From Marinobacter salexigens (GTDB lineage Bacteria > Pseudomonadota > Gammaproteobacteria > Pseudomonadales > Oleiphilaceae), in the NCBI RefSeq assembly GCF_002806945.1, contig NZ_NIHC01000005.1, positions 248,001 to 312,000 on the forward strand: a stretch of DNA of 64,000 bases, written 5' to 3'. The translations under genes and the position numbers were made by a program. Of this stretch, positions 17,308 through 27,521 are shown one piece after another. The notes beneath the pieces were generated by a model. That model was not told the origin of the DNA and made no database searches. It saw nothing but the letters and a program-made list of their open reading frames with translations. Position 1 is the first letter of the stretch. Each line of letters opens with the position of its first letter.

Positions 17308-19041
17308 CTAAGAAAGCGGCTCCAGATAATCCACCAACAGCTGCAAATTAGTCCGTCCCCGAAAAGTATTCGAATCCGGCTTATAAACAACCCGAGCCCC
17401 GGTGCGCGTGTAATCAGGCACCTCCGGCCCAGTATTAAACGCAATACCGTCAATGATTCCGCTGCCATCCACCGGCTGCAAAACCAGCTTCAAATGATTT
17501 TCGCCAACAATCCGCTGGCTCACCACACGAAACTCGCCATCAAACAAAGGCTCAGGGAAATGCTGCCCCCAAGGCCCCGCGCGCTTCAACAAAGCTGCCG
17601 TTTCCAGTGACAACTCATCAGCGCTCAGCGGCCCATCAGTAGTAACCGCAGCCTCAAGGTCAGCAGCTGTTAACGTATCTCGAACAGCCCGATCAAATGC
17701 TTCAGAAAACGCATCAAGATCATCACGAGCCAAGGTCATACCGGCCGCCATGGCATGGCCACCGTATTTTTTCATCACACCTGGATGCCTTGCATCCACA
17801 ACCGCCAACACATCGCGAATGTGCAAGCCGGGAATCGACCGGGCCGAGCCTTTAATATCTACGCCATTCTCATCCGGCGCAAAAGCAATAGTGGGGCGAT
17901 GGGTTTGCTCACGAATACGTGCGGCGAGAATGCCAATCACACCCTGGTGCCAATCCAGATCGAACAGCGCCAACCCCCAGGGCAAACCCTCGAGATCAAG
18001 CGACATGGACGCGAGCAAATCCTGAGCCTGCGTCTTCATGTCCTTTTCAATCGTGCGCCTTTCCCGATTGAAGGTGTCCAGCTCACTGGCTAAACGCCTA
18101 GCCTCATCCGCACCGTCTGCAAGCAGGCAAGCAATGCCCACACTCATATCATCCAGCCTGCCTGCCGCATTAAGCCGCGGGCCGACAACGAAGCCCAAAT
18201 CGGTTGAACTGATATTCCCGTGCTCCCGGCCAGCCACTTCCAGCAAAGCCAGAATTCCGGGGCGAGCCTCTCCCTTGCGAATCCGACGAAGCCCCTGTTC
18301 AACAAAGATCCGATTGTTATGATCCAGCGGCACAACATCGGCCACGGTACCCAATGCCACCAAATCCAGAAGGTTACCCAAGTTGGGTTCCGGCTGAGGC
18401 AGTCGGCCAGCTTCCCGAAGCCTTTTACGCAAGGCGGTGAGCACGTAAAACATGACACCTACACCTGCCGCATTTTTGCTTAAAAATCCACAGCCAGGCT
18501 GATTCGGGTTCACTATGGCATCTGCCTCAGGCAACACTTCGCCTGCAAGGTGGTGATCCGTAACTACCACCTTAATGCCAAGTTCCCGGGCTGCTCGCAC
18601 ACCGTCAATTGCTGATATGCCGTTATCTACCGTTACCAACAGATCAGGCAACTCACCCTCTTCCTGCAAGCGCCCGATGATGCCTGGGGTCAGCCCATAA
18701 CCATCTGAAAAGCGACTGGGCACACGAAAATCAATGCTCTGAAGCCCTAGCATGGAGAGGCCAAGCATGGCGACCGCGGTGCTGGTGGCTCCGTCAGCAT
18801 CAAAATCCCCGAGCACGAGGACTCGCTGGTTCTGGGCGATGGCGTCGGCTAACAGTTCTACCGCCCGATCAATACCACGTAATTCAAAGGGCGAGGCCAG
18901 ATGCTTGAGGGTATAACTTAGCTGTGCATCGGAAGTTACACCCCGGGCGGAGTACAAACGGCGGAGCAAGGGAGGAAGGTCTTGCCCCCAGGCCGGAGAG
19001 TTTTCCGGCAGGGGGCGACGCAGGATCTTTTTTGGTGTCAT
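17308..19041 (-). CDS. recJ: Single-strand-specific exonuclease RecJ
   Basis: 5'-3' exonuclease acting on single-stranded DNA in RecF-pathway recombination and mismatch repair. The 577-residue protein has the DHH phosphoesterase motifs (VLGDFDADGATS, VTVDNGIS, VVTDHHLAG), the DHHA1 domain with GGHAMAAGM near residue 430, and a C-terminal OB-fold. The start overlaps nothing; thrC ends 6 bp upstream. Confidence 0.96.
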   Translation of the reverse strand: MTPKKILRRPLPENSPAWGQDLPPLLRRLYSARGVTSDAQLSYTLKHLASPFELRGIDRAVELLADAIAQNQRVLVLGDFDADGATSTAVAMLGLSMLGLQSIDFRVPSRFSDGYGLTPGIIGRLQEEGELPDLLVTVDNGISAIDGVRAARELGIKVVVTDHHLAGEVLPEADAIVNPNQPGCGFLSKNAAGVGVMFYVLTALRKRLREAGRLPQPEPNLGNLLDLVALGTVADVVPLDHNNRIFVEQGLRRIRKGEARPGILALLEVAGREHGNISSTDLGFVVGPRLNAAGRLDDMSVGIACLLADGADEARRLASELDTFNRERRTIEKDMKTQAQDLLASMSLDLEGLPWGLALFDLDWHQGVIGILAARIREQTHRPTIAFAPDENGVDIKGSARSIPGLHIRDVLAVVDARHPGVMKKYGGHAMAAGMTLARDDLDAFSEAFDRAVRDTLTAADLEAAVTTDGPLSADELSLETAALLKRAGPWGQHFPEPLFDGEFRVVSQRIVGENHLKLVLQPVDGSGIIDGIAFNTGPEVPDYTRTGARVVYKPDSNTFRGRTNLQLLVDYLEPLS

Positions 19042-19047
19042 ACCGTA

Positions 19048-20448
19048 TCAGGCATTCTTCCAGTGTTTTGCAATGAAATCCTGCACACCTGCACGATCAT
19101 TATCAAGCACCGTATAGCGCTCTTCGCGCTCAAACAGATCCGCCATATGAGCAGGTAGGTCAGGCTTAACCGTAAGGCCAGATTCAGTGATGGCATCCGG
19201 GAACTTCGCCGGGTGAGCGGTGCCAAGAGTGATCATTGGTATATCTGCATCGCGGCGACAGGTTCTGGCAGCGCGCACACCAATCGCCGTGTGTGGGTCC
19301 AGCAGGTATTCATTCTGCTCATAGACCTCACGAATGGTGTCGCACGTAGCCTTGTCATCAACAGCGGCGCTATCGAACAGCTTGCGAGCCTGCTTCCAGC
19401 GGTAGTCCTCAATGCTGACTGGACCTTTAACCGCGTTCTCCAGCAACTCTTTCACTGCCAGTCCATCACGGCCATGAAGATCAAACAACAAGCGCTCAAA
19501 GTTACTGGACACCATAATATCCATACTTGGCGACAGTGTGTGTTCAAGCTGGTGCTGCTCGTATTTGTTGCCGCTCATGAAGCGGTGGAGAATGTCGTTC
19601 CGGTTGGTAGCAATAACCAACTGCGTAATCGGCAAACCCATTTTCTTCGCAAGATAGCCAGCGAAGATATCTCCGAAGTTACCAGTAGGCACAGAGAACG
19701 CCATACTGCGATCCGGGCCACCAAGAGCCAGGGAAGCATGGAAGTAATAAACAATCTGAGCCATGATGCGAGCCCAGTTGATGGAGTTAACCGCTGCCAA
19801 CCTGGCCTTGCCACCCAGGAAAGACTGGTCTCCGAAACTCTCTTTTACCATGCGCTGACAGTCATCAAAATTGCCTTTGATGGCAATATTGTGGACGTTA
19901 TCCCCGAGAACCGTTGTCATCTGACGGCGCTGCACTTCCGACACTCGCTGATATGGGTGCAGAATAAAAATATCAACGTGATCGCAGTGACGGCAGCCTT
20001 CAATTGCTGCAGACCCAGTATCACCAGAGGTCGCGCCCATAATCACGGCGTGTTCCTGGCGTTTTTCCAGCACGTAATCCAACAAGCGGCCCAGTAATTG
20101 AAGCGCGAAATCCTTGAATGCCAAGGTTGGCCCGCGGAACAACTCCATTACCCACTCATTGGAATCAAGCTGCACCAGCGGAGCAACAGCTTTATGGGCA
20201 AACGCTGCGTAGGTTTCATTCAACATCTGCCGGAAATCGGCCTCGGGAATGGCCTCCTCCACAAATGGATACATAATGTTGAACGCAAGCTGGGTGTAGG
20301 GAAGCCCCCGCCAACTACGGATTTCTTCCAGGCTGAAGTGTGGAAGTGATTCCGGCACGTACAGCCCGCCATCGGGAGCCAGTCCTGTTAGCAGGACATC
20401 TTCAAAGCCCAGTGCGGGTGCTTCTCCCCGCGTACTGATGTATCTCAC
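19048..20448 (-). CDS. thrC: Threonine synthase
   Basis: PLP enzyme that converts O-phosphohomoserine to threonine. The 466-residue protein matches the long gammaproteobacterial type: N-terminal MRYISTRGEAPALGFEDVLLTGLAPDGGLYVPE, the PLP-lysine region FKDFALQLLGRLLDY, and GATSGDTGSAAIEG for phosphate binding. It follows hom by 26 bp, giving hom-thrC without thrB, as in Pseudomonas, where homoserine kinase is encoded elsewhere. Confidence 0.97.
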   Translation of the reverse strand: MRYISTRGEAPALGFEDVLLTGLAPDGGLYVPESLPHFSLEEIRSWRGLPYTQLAFNIMYPFVEEAIPEADFRQMLNETYAAFAHKAVAPLVQLDSNEWVMELFRGPTLAFKDFALQLLGRLLDYVLEKRQEHAVIMGATSGDTGSAAIEGCRHCDHVDIFILHPYQRVSEVQRRQMTTVLGDNVHNIAIKGNFDDCQRMVKESFGDQSFLGGKARLAAVNSINWARIMAQIVYYFHASLALGGPDRSMAFSVPTGNFGDIFAGYLAKKMGLPITQLVIATNRNDILHRFMSGNKYEQHQLEHTLSPSMDIMVSSNFERLLFDLHGRDGLAVKELLENAVKGPVSIEDYRWKQARKLFDSAAVDDKATCDTIREVYEQNEYLLDPHTAIGVRAARTCRRDADIPMITLGTAHPAKFPDAITESGLTVKPDLPAHMADLFEREERYTVLDNDRAGVQDFIAKHWKNA

Positions 20449-20474
20449 GTGAGTACCTGTTGGTTAGGGTGTTC

Positions 20475-21776
20475 TCAGTTAAAGTTTTCGGCGCGAATGC
20501 GGACAACCGGGCCATCTGTGTCAGCCAGGGCTTCCAGCTCTTCAATAGCGCGGTTTATCTGCCGTTCCTGCACGGTGTGGGTCAGGATAATGACCGGAAT
20601 GCGGCCACCCTTCACCTCGGATTCTTTCTGCATGATCGACTCGATGTTTATGCCATGCTCACTGAGAATCGAGGCAATATTGGCGAGCACACCGGGGCGG
20701 TCAAGAGCCGTTATACGCAAGTAATAAGCAGACTGAATGTCCTCCATGGAGAGAACATCAAGCTGTTCCAGCGCATCCGGAGCAAACCCGAGATGGGGTA
20801 CCCGCAGGGAGCTTTCGCTGGCGACAATTCGGGCAACGTCGACAATATCGGCAATCACAGCGGAAGCCGTTGCTTCGTCACCCGCACCCGGCCCGTAATA
20901 CATGGTTTGACCAACTGCATCACCTTCCACAAGAACTGCGTTCAGCACGCCGTCTACCTGAGCAATCAGGTGGCTGCGAGGAACCAGTGTCGGATGCACT
21001 CGCAGCTCAATGCCATCATCCCGGCGGCGGGCAATGCCCAGATGCTTGATACGATAGCCAAGCTGTTCAGCGTGAGCGATATCATAAGGCGTGATCGAAG
21101 AGATGCCTTCGGTAAAGGCTTTTTCGAATTGCAGCGGAACACCAAAGCCGGCAGACGCCAGAATGGTCAGTTTATGGGCTGCATCAATGCCTTCTACATC
21201 AAACGTAGGGTCGGCTTCAGCGTAACCCAGGTCCTGAGCTTCTTTGAGCACGTCAGCAAACGCGCGGCCAGCACGCATTTCGGTAAGAATGTAGTTACCC
21301 GTGCCATTGATAATACCCGCAATCCAATCAATACGGTTACCCGCCAGGCCTTCACGAATAGACTTCATTACAGGAATACCACCGGCAACACCCGCTTCAT
21401 AGGCAACCACAACCCCGGCCTTTTCTGCCGCGGCAAATATCTCATTTCCGTGAACGGCAATCAGCGCCTTGTTGGCGGTAACCACGTGCTTGCCATTACC
21501 GATTGCGGCCAGCACAAGCTCTCGTGCAGTGTCGTAACCGCCGATCAGCTCTACCACAACGTCAATCGCGGGGTCGTTCACCACATCGAATATCTCGGTA
21601 CTGAAGGCAACGTCACCAAGATCCATATCGTCGCGATTACGCCGGCTGGCTACCCGGGTAATCCGGATATTACAGCCCGCACGGCCCGCAATAAGTGCGG
21701 CGTTGCGAGTCAATACATTGAATGTACCGCCGCCAACGGTTCCCAATCCGCAGATTCCGACACTGACGTCTTTCAA
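20475..21776 (-). CDS. hom: Homoserine dehydrogenase
   Basis: Reduces aspartate semialdehyde to homoserine at the branch to threonine and methionine. From the TTG at 21776 the protein is 433 residues: a Rossmann fold (VGICGLGTVGGG), the catalytic domain (GVAGGIPVMKSIREGLAG, EADPTFDVEGIDAAHKL) and a C-terminal ACT domain (YYLRITALDRPGVLANIA), expected to sense threonine. The TTG is chosen because AGAGGTGA stands upstream and the protein then aligns with its family; the open frame continues 32 codons further but looks non-coding. A 477-codon antisense ORF here is a shadow. Confidence 0.95.
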   Translation of the reverse strand: MKDVSVGICGLGTVGGGTFNVLTRNAALIAGRAGCNIRITRVASRRNRDDMDLGDVAFSTEIFDVVNDPAIDVVVELIGGYDTARELVLAAIGNGKHVVTANKALIAVHGNEIFAAAEKAGVVVAYEAGVAGGIPVMKSIREGLAGNRIDWIAGIINGTGNYILTEMRAGRAFADVLKEAQDLGYAEADPTFDVEGIDAAHKLTILASAGFGVPLQFEKAFTEGISSITPYDIAHAEQLGYRIKHLGIARRRDDGIELRVHPTLVPRSHLIAQVDGVLNAVLVEGDAVGQTMYYGPGAGDEATASAVIADIVDVARIVASESSLRVPHLGFAPDALEQLDVLSMEDIQSAYYLRITALDRPGVLANIASILSEHGINIESIMQKESEVKGGRIPVIILTHTVQERQINRAIEELEALADTDGPVVRIRAENFN

Positions 21777-21949
21777 GCTTTCACCTCTGATCCCGAAGGG
21801 TTCCTGATGTATTGTAATAGTGCAGTATTGCGATGTCGCGACACTGAAAGGGCAAATAGTATACCGGTTCAAGGCCTGCTGAATAAGCCCTGAACCAAAA
21901 GCTTGTCACATAACCGCCACTGCCGAAGGGGGGGCGGCCCATGCGGCCT

Positions 21950-22681
21950 TTAAAGCAGGCCCAGCCCTTCGGCAAGGTTTCTGGCCGGCACGTATCCACG
22001 CACAATGTTACCGTCTTCCAGCACAATGGCCGGAGTGCCGGTTACACCAATGCGCCGACCAAGCTGAAACTGCTCCAGCACGGGATTATCGCAAGTTGCC
22101 GTAGCAACCGCCTTACCGGCCTTGGCTGTATCCATCGCAGACTGCTGATCCTCTGCACACCAGACTGATTCGTACTTCTTAAAGGATGGTGTGCCTGGGC
22201 CAGAGCGCGGGTAGGCATAATAATTCAGAGTAATACCGTAATCGTTAAGCTGCGACACCTCATCATGGAGCTTGCGGCAGTAGGGGCAGTCAATATCGGT
22301 GAAAACGTCTATCACCGCCTTTTCGTTGTCAGCCTTGTAGCTGATCAGGCCATTGCCACCGTAGCTGGCCATAGTTTTACGGCGCTCATTTGCCCTGGCC
22401 TCTTCTGTCACGTTGGCGATGCCCTTACTGGTAACCTTCAGCAAATCACCGGTGAGCAGATACTGGCCATCACGGGTGGTATAAATGGTTTCGCCGTTAC
22501 TGCTCTGCACTTCATAAAGCCCCTGCGCTTCGGACTCCTGTACAGACAAGATCTTCAACCCCGGCACAGCAGCGGAAAGACTCTCGCTAATGCTGTCTTC
22601 AACCTCACCGGCAACACTAAAGGGCGCGCCAAAAACACCAGCCGCCATCACCGCCAACATAAAAAACCGTTTTACATTCAT
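21950..22681 (-). CDS. dsbC: Thiol:disulfide isomerase DsbC
   Basis: Periplasmic disulfide isomerase that corrects wrong disulfides and is kept reduced by DsbD. It has 243 residues: a signal peptide (about 1-24), an N-terminal dimerisation domain, and a thioredoxin-fold domain with the active-site CPYC at residues 132-135 (DIDCPYC) and the cis-proline motif GTPAIV. It lies between xerD and hom, the arrangement found in Pseudomonas. Confidence 0.95.
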   Translation of the reverse strand: MNVKRFFMLAVMAAGVFGAPFSVAGEVEDSISESLSAAVPGLKILSVQESEAQGLYEVQSSNGETIYTTRDGQYLLTGDLLKVTSKGIANVTEEARANERRKTMASYGGNGLISYKADNEKAVIDVFTDIDCPYCRKLHDEVSQLNDYGITLNYYAYPRSGPGTPSFKKYESVWCAEDQQSAMDTAKAGKAVATATCDNPVLEQFQLGRRIGVTGTPAIVLEDGNIVRGYVPARNLAEGLGLL

Positions 22682-22829
22682 TCTGGAAAGCGCACCTATT
22701 CTGTAGGGTACCTATGGAGCTTGCGGAAAAAGAGTCACGCCAGCCATGAAACAAGCCTTCGAACCAAAAAACTGAGACGCCTGTCCGTCCAAAAAGTTCA
22801 AACCGCCAGCTTACCTAAAAAGCGTAACT

Positions 22830-23732
22830 TCAGCCACGAGGATGATGAGCTTGATGCAGCGCCTGCAAGCGCTGACGTGCGACATGCGTGTATATCTGTG
22901 TTGTAGAAAGATCTGAGTGCCCAAGTAGCATCTGAACCACGCGCAGATCCGCACCATGGTTAAGTAGGTGGGTTGCAAAAGCATGCCGCAGTGTATGAGG
23001 CGATAAATGCTTGCGGATTCCAGTACGCATTGCGTAGTGGCGAACACGGTGCCAAAAGGTTTGTCGCGTCATGGCAACTGCCCGGTTACCCGGAAACAAC
23101 GCATCACAGGCGCGCCCTCTGAGAAGCTCTGGGCGACCTTCTTTCATGTACTGGATGAGCCAGTCCATAGCCTCCTCCCCTAGTGGAACCAAGCGCTCTT
23201 TATCACCCTTACCTGTCACCCGTATAACTCCTTGACGCAGGTTCACCTGATCCACTCGCAAGCTGGTAAGTTCAGACACCCGCAAACCACAACCATAGAG
23301 AATCTCCAGCATGGCCTTATCTCGCTGCTCAATGGGCAAGACGGGGTCCGGCTCTGCCAGAAGCGACTCCACCTCTTCTTCGCTCAGTGAATCCGGCAGC
23401 CGCCGCGGCAAACGAGGACTGTCTATGCGCAACGTAGGGTCTTCAGCAATCAGTCCCTCGCGAAGAAGAAAACGGTAAAACCGCCGAATCCCCGAGAGGC
23501 GACGAGCTGCCGTAGAGGTCTTTAACCCCTTCGCGAACCCATCAGCCATCCAGGCCAGCAAGTCTGTTCGCCGGGCATCCACCAACAGCGGACTCCCGCG
23601 CTGGACCTTCAGCCATGCAGCCAATCGCTGCAAATCGTTGCGATAGGCCTGCCGGGTTTGCTCGCCCAACCCATCTTCCAGCCAAACAGCATCAACAAAC
23701 CGGGCAATTACCGCCTCATCCTGTAGCCTCAC
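22830..23732 (-). CDS. xerD: Site-specific tyrosine recombinase XerD
   Basis: Cooperates with XerC at dif to resolve chromosome dimers. The 300-residue protein starts at a GTG and has the SAM-like DNA-binding N-terminal domain and the catalytic domain, with the first Arg in GCGLRVSELTSL, HTLRHAFATHLL (His-x-x-Arg), LGHSDLSTTQIY (His and the nucleophile Tyr). The neighbour dsbC downstream and overall closeness favour XerD over XerC. Confidence 0.94.
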   Translation of the reverse strand: MRLQDEAVIARFVDAVWLEDGLGEQTRQAYRNDLQRLAAWLKVQRGSPLLVDARRTDLLAWMADGFAKGLKTSTAARRLSGIRRFYRFLLREGLIAEDPTLRIDSPRLPRRLPDSLSEEEVESLLAEPDPVLPIEQRDKAMLEILYGCGLRVSELTSLRVDQVNLRQGVIRVTGKGDKERLVPLGEEAMDWLIQYMKEGRPELLRGRACDALFPGNRAVAMTRQTFWHRVRHYAMRTGIRKHLSPHTLRHAFATHLLNHGADLRVVQMLLGHSDLSTTQIYTHVARQRLQALHQAHHPRG

Positions 23733-23791
23733 ACCCTCTCGCCCCTAAACAAGCCGAACTTCCAACAATGGACCCTGAGGGGCCAATAACG

Positions 23792-23819
23792 AAAAAAGCA
23801 GCCCTCAGGCTGCCTTTTT
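23792..23819 (-). terminator. Rho-independent terminator after rplS
   Basis: GGCAGCCTGAGGGCTGC forms a stem of about seven pairs followed by TTTTTT on the minus strand, 30 bp past the rplS stop. It ends the rpsP-rimM-trmD-rplS operon before xerD. Confidence 0.85.
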
Positions 23820-23848
23820 CACTGCTAGGTTGTCCAGCAAATAGCTGA

Positions 23849-24205
23849 TCAGCCCAACTTCTCCTTGATACGTGCTGCCTTACCGGAACGCTCACGCAAG
23901 TAGTAAAGCTTGGCTTTGCGCACATCACCACGACGCTTAACATCAACACCGCCGATCAGCGTGGAGAAGGTCTGGAAAGTACGCTCAACGCCTACGCCGT
24001 AAGAAATTTTCCGTACGGTGAATGACGAGTTCATGCCACGGTTACGCTTACCGATAACAACGCCCTCAAACGCCTGCAGACGCTCACGGTTGCCTTCAGT
24101 TACACGAACCTGAACAACCACGGTATCACCCGGTGAAAACGAGGGGATTTCCTTGGTCATCTGTTCTGTTTCAAGTTGATTGATGATGTTGTTCTTGCCG
24201 CTCAT
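23849..24205 (-). CDS. rplS: 50S ribosomal protein L19
   Basis: Structural protein at the 30S-50S interface. From the ATG at 24205 it has 118 residues, beginning [16 protein letters not shown], and contains the typical [11 protein letters not shown] and [12 protein letters not shown] stretches. The ATG has an AGGAG eight bases upstream; an open frame extending 17 codons further has no such support. Last gene of the rpsP operon. Confidence 0.97.
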   Translation of the reverse strand: MSGKNNIINQLETEQMTKEIPSFSPGDTVVVQVRVTEGNRERLQAFEGVVIGKRNRGMNSSFTVRKISYGVGVERTFQTFSTLIGGVDVKRRGDVRKAKLYYLRERSGKAARIKEKLG

Positions 24206-24230
24206 CGTAATGCTCCTGATACCCAATCTT

Positions 24231-24989
24231 TTAATGCCCTGATGATTCAGAGGCACACGGTTCGTTTAAAATCTCACCCAGCAACTCACGCTCTTCGTCC
24301 GTAAGCACCCGCTTTTCCAACAGGTCGGGGCGTCGTTCCCGGGTTCGCCTCAGCGACTGCTTAAGTCGCCAACGCCGGATCTGATCATGGTGACCGCCCA
24401 ACAAAATATCCGGCACCGCCTGACCTTCGTAAACTTCGGGCCGAGTGTAGTGCGGACAATCCAGCAAACCGTCAGCAAAAGAGTCCTGCTCTGCCGACTG
24501 CGCATGACCCAGCGCTCCGGGGATGAGGCGTGTAACCGCATCAATAACAGTCATCGCTGCCAGCTCGCCACCGGAGAGCACAAAGTCTCCCAGTGATACT
24601 TCCCGGTCGACTTCTGTCGTTATCAGGCGCTCATCAATGCCCTCGTAACGCCCTGCTACCAGAATCAAACGCTCTTCTGCAGCAAGAGACTCAACAACAG
24701 CCTGACTCAGCGTTTCACCCTGGGGTGAAAGATAAACCACACAAGCTTTTCCTGGTGCCGCTTCCCGCGCTGCGCGAATGGCATCCCTGAGTGGCTGAAT
24801 TTTCATCAGCATTCCGGGGCCACCCCCATAGGGACGGTCATCGACAGTGCGGTGTCGATCCAGAGTAAAGTCGCGAGGGTTCCAGCTCTCGAAGGTCAAA
24901 AGACCATCGCGTACTGCCCTGCTGGTTATTCCGTAATCGGTTACCGCCTGGAACATCTCAGGAAACAGACTGACTGCGCCAATCCACAC
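24231..24989 (-). CDS. trmD: tRNA (guanine-N1-)-methyltransferase TrmD
   Basis: Methylates G37 of tRNAs to prevent +1 frameshifting. The 252-residue protein has the SPOUT knot motifs ([37 protein letters not shown]) and the C-terminal domain ([13 protein letters not shown]). GTG start four bases after the rimM stop, rplS 25 bp downstream. Confidence 0.97.
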   Translation of the reverse strand: MWIGAVSLFPEMFQAVTDYGITSRAVRDGLLTFESWNPRDFTLDRHRTVDDRPYGGGPGMLMKIQPLRDAIRAAREAAPGKACVVYLSPQGETLSQAVVESLAAEERLILVAGRYEGIDERLITTEVDREVSLGDFVLSGGELAAMTVIDAVTRLIPGALGHAQSAEQDSFADGLLDCPHYTRPEVYEGQAVPDILLGGHHDQIRRWRLKQSLRRTRERRPDLLEKRVLTDEERELLGEILNEPCASESSGH

Positions 24990-24992
24990 CCG

Positions 24993-25520
24993 TTAGAACT
25001 CCGGATCCCAGTCTGCAATCAACTTACACCCTTCCAAATCAATCTCCCGGACAACTTGGTCAGGAAGGTAAGGAATCAGGCGCTCACGCTGATCGATAGA
25101 GCCCGCTGTTGCGTGCACCACCAAAACATCGTTGGAACCGGTTTCTATCAGGTGATCCACTCGACCGAGGTATTCACCCTCAACCGTGAACACGTCAAGC
25201 CCCTGCAACTGACGCCAGTAATATTCCCCTTCAGGAAGTTTCGGCAACTCAGCAGTAGGGACCTTGATCTCAGCGCCACAATAGGTGCGCGCCAACTCGC
25301 GGTCAGCAATACCTTTTAGCCTGACAACGATCGCCTTGCCTTGGCGGCGACCCTCTTCAAGCCTTGCAGGAATACGCTTACCGTCCAGATCAAGAACCCA
25401 GTTGGTATAGCCAAGTATTCCCTCGACAGGGTCGGTAAAGGAATAAACCTTAAGCCACCCTTTAACCCCAAACACCGAGGTAATCCGACCGATCACAGTT
25501 TCCTGCGAATTCTGCGTCAT
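24993..25520 (-). CDS. rimM: 16S rRNA processing / ribosome maturation factor RimM
   Basis: Helps assemble the 30S head together with S19. The 175-residue protein has the RimM N-terminal barrel (GRITSVFGVKGWLKVYSFTDP) and the PRC-barrel domain (YYWRQLQGLDVFTVEGEYLGRV, LIPYLPDQVVREIDLE). Placed between rpsP and trmD as in E. coli. Confidence 0.96.
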   Translation of the reverse strand: MTQNSQETVIGRITSVFGVKGWLKVYSFTDPVEGILGYTNWVLDLDGKRIPARLEEGRRQGKAIVVRLKGIADRELARTYCGAEIKVPTAELPKLPEGEYYWRQLQGLDVFTVEGEYLGRVDHLIETGSNDVLVVHATAGSIDQRERLIPYLPDQVVREIDLEGCKLIADWDPEF

Positions 25521-25546
25521 ACATCAACCCCGGTAGTCAGTAAAAC

Positions 25547-25786
25547 TTACTCAGCAGTCTTGAGCAGCTGTGCAACGCGTTCGCTGGTTTGTGCACCTTG
25601 GCCAACCCAGTAATTCACACGATCGCGATCAACACGAAGACGCTCTTCCTGGCCACGAGCGACCGGATTGAAAAAGCCAACACGCTCAATGAAGGCGCCG
25701 TCACGTGCATTACGGCTGTCAGTGACTGTCAGATGATAGAACGGGCGCTTCTTGGAGCCGCCGCGAGCCAAACGGATTGTTACCAT
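25547..25786 (-). CDS. rpsP: 30S ribosomal protein S16
   Basis: Small-subunit ribosomal protein, 79 residues, starting [20 protein letters not shown], with the typical [14 protein letters not shown] segment. First gene of rpsP-rimM-trmD-rplS. An AT-rich block with TAGAAT on the minus strand (near 25890) could supply the -10 of its promoter, but no matching -35 is clear. Confidence 0.97.
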   Translation of the reverse strand: MVTIRLARGGSKKRPFYHLTVTDSRNARDGAFIERVGFFNPVARGQEERLRVDRDRVNYWVGQGAQTSERVAQLLKTAE

Positions 25787-25912
25787 TTAACCAATATCCT
25801 GTTCTGTTATACGAACTTTGTACGCTCCACGCCTGCCATAATGCTGGCTTACGAGGAGACCCATACTCGAAAGGGGCGCTATTCTATGCTAAATACGCGC
25901 CAAAGAAAACAG

Positions 25913-25929
25913 GCAAACTGACTGTTTGC
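25913..25929 (-). terminator. Possible weak terminator after ffh
   Basis: GCAAAC-AGTCA-GTTTGC makes a six-pair hairpin followed on the minus strand by CTGTTTTCTTT. It lies about 20 bp past the ffh stop and before rpsP. The broken T-run makes termination partial at best. Confidence 0.4.
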
Positions 25930-25950
25930 ATGTTTTCCATGTAAGGCTTT

Positions 25951-27339
25951 TTACATACGCCCAAACGGAGGCATGCCACCGCCACCACCGCCCGGCGGCA
26001 TCATACCACCAAGACCGCGCATCATATTCGCCATTCCGCCTTTTTTACTGAATTTTTTCATCATTTTTTGCATCTGCTTATGCTGCTTAAGCAGGCGGTT
26101 AACATCCTGTATCTGCGTTCCCGATCCGGCAGCAATGCGACGCTTGCGCGAATTGTTAATCACATCCGGGTAGCGACGCTCTTTAGCGGTCATCGAACAG
26201 ATAATCGCTTCCAGCTGACCCATGGACTTATCATTAACCTGCTGCTGTGCCACCTGAGCCATCTGACCCATGCCTGGCAGTTTATCCATCAAGCCACCAA
26301 TACCACCCATATTCTTCATTTGCTGAAGTTGGTCGCGGAAGTCCTCCAGGTCAAAACTTTTGCCTTTTTTGATCTTTTTGGTGAGTTTCTGAGCCTTCTT
26401 CTGATCCAGCTTGCGCTCGGCTTCCTCGATAAGGGAGAGCACGTCGCCCATACCCAGAATCCGGGAGGCAACCCGATCCGGATGGAACGGCTCCAGCGCA
26501 TCGGATTTCTCACCAACACCCAGAAACTTTATGGGCTTACCAGTAATGTGCCTGACCGAAAGCGCAGCACCACCACGGGCATCACCGTCGGTTTTAGTGA
26601 GCACCACACCGGTCAGCGGCAGAGCGTCGTTAAATGCCTTGGCGGTATTGGCGGCGTCCTGCCCGGTCATGGCATCGACAACGAAAAGGGTTTCTACCGG
26701 ACTCACCGCCTTATGCAGCCGACCAATTTCACCCATCATCTGCTCGTCAACATGCAAGCGACCCGCGGTATCGAGAATCACCACATCAATATGCTTCTTG
26801 CGAGCGGCAGCAACAGCACCCTCAGCAATGGCAACCGGGTCCTGGTCAGCGGTGCTTGGGAAAAACTCAACGCCCACTTCACCCGCCAAAGTTTCCAGCT
26901 GCTTGATCGCAGCCGGCCGGTAAATATCGGCACTCACTACCATTACTGACTTCTTGTGACGCTCTTTGAGAAAGCGCGACAGTTTTGCAACCGTGGTGGT
27001 TTTACCGGCACCCTGAAGACCTGCCATCATGATAACGGCGGGCGGCTGAACGGCAAGATTGAGGGATTGATTGCCCTCACCCATCACTCGCTCAAGCTCT
27101 TGCTGAACAACCTTTACAAAGACCTGGCCAGGGGAAAGGCTGCGCTGGACTTCCTGCCCGATAGCCCGCTGTCGAACGCCCTCAACAAAGTCTTTTACTA
27201 CTGGCAGGGCGACATCTGCCTCCAGTAGTGCCATGCGCACTTCCCGGAGGGTGTCCTTGATATTGTCTTCGGTGAGCCGCGCCTGACCGGAAATCTTGCG
27301 CAGGCTACCGGAAAGTCGATCTTGGAGGTTCTCAAACAT
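25951..27339 (-). CDS. ffh: Signal recognition particle protein Ffh
   Basis: GTPase that binds 4.5S RNA and signal peptides to deliver nascent membrane proteins to FtsY. From the ATG at 27339 it has 462 residues: N domain, GTPase G domain (GLQGAGKTTT, DTAGRLHVD, TKTDGDARGG) and the methionine-rich M domain ending in a Gly/Met-rich tail. The ATG is chosen for its GGAAGAG and the standard MFENLQDRLS beginning; an open extension of 29 codons is not supported. Divergent from ypjD. Confidence 0.96.
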   Translation of the reverse strand: MFENLQDRLSGSLRKISGQARLTEDNIKDTLREVRMALLEADVALPVVKDFVEGVRQRAIGQEVQRSLSPGQVFVKVVQQELERVMGEGNQSLNLAVQPPAVIMMAGLQGAGKTTTVAKLSRFLKERHKKSVMVVSADIYRPAAIKQLETLAGEVGVEFFPSTADQDPVAIAEGAVAAARKKHIDVVILDTAGRLHVDEQMMGEIGRLHKAVSPVETLFVVDAMTGQDAANTAKAFNDALPLTGVVLTKTDGDARGGAALSVRHITGKPIKFLGVGEKSDALEPFHPDRVASRILGMGDVLSLIEEAERKLDQKKAQKLTKKIKKGKSFDLEDFRDQLQQMKNMGGIGGLMDKLPGMGQMAQVAQQQVNDKSMGQLEAIICSMTAKERRYPDVINNSRKRRIAAGSGTQIQDVNRLLKQHKQMQKMMKKFSKKGGMANMMRGLGGMMPPGGGGGGMPPFGRM

Positions 27340-27521
27340 GTTGCTCTTCCGTACCCCGGATAAATTGAGTGCACAAACCTCAGAGCCAGCATCGGCCCCT
27401 TGATTCCTGTTGCATAATTTCGACATTATAACCAGACTATCGCACTTAGACGACCAACCCGGTCAAATCGGCAGCCACAGCTGTCGATCTTCAGCCAGCA
27501 CAGTGGTAACTAAAGGAAGTT

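Noticed and set aside
16938..17468. 176-codon minus-strand ORF between recJ and prfB
   Set aside because: Runs through two inverted repeats and the recJ end out of frame; sequence is low in protein-like character.
20460..21893. 477-codon plus-strand ORF
   Set aside because: Lies exactly antisense to hom, which has clear catalytic motifs; the antisense protein shows no recognisable domain.
26068..26949. 293-codon plus-strand ORF
   Set aside because: Antisense shadow of ffh, favoured by codon bias; no domain and no ribosome site.
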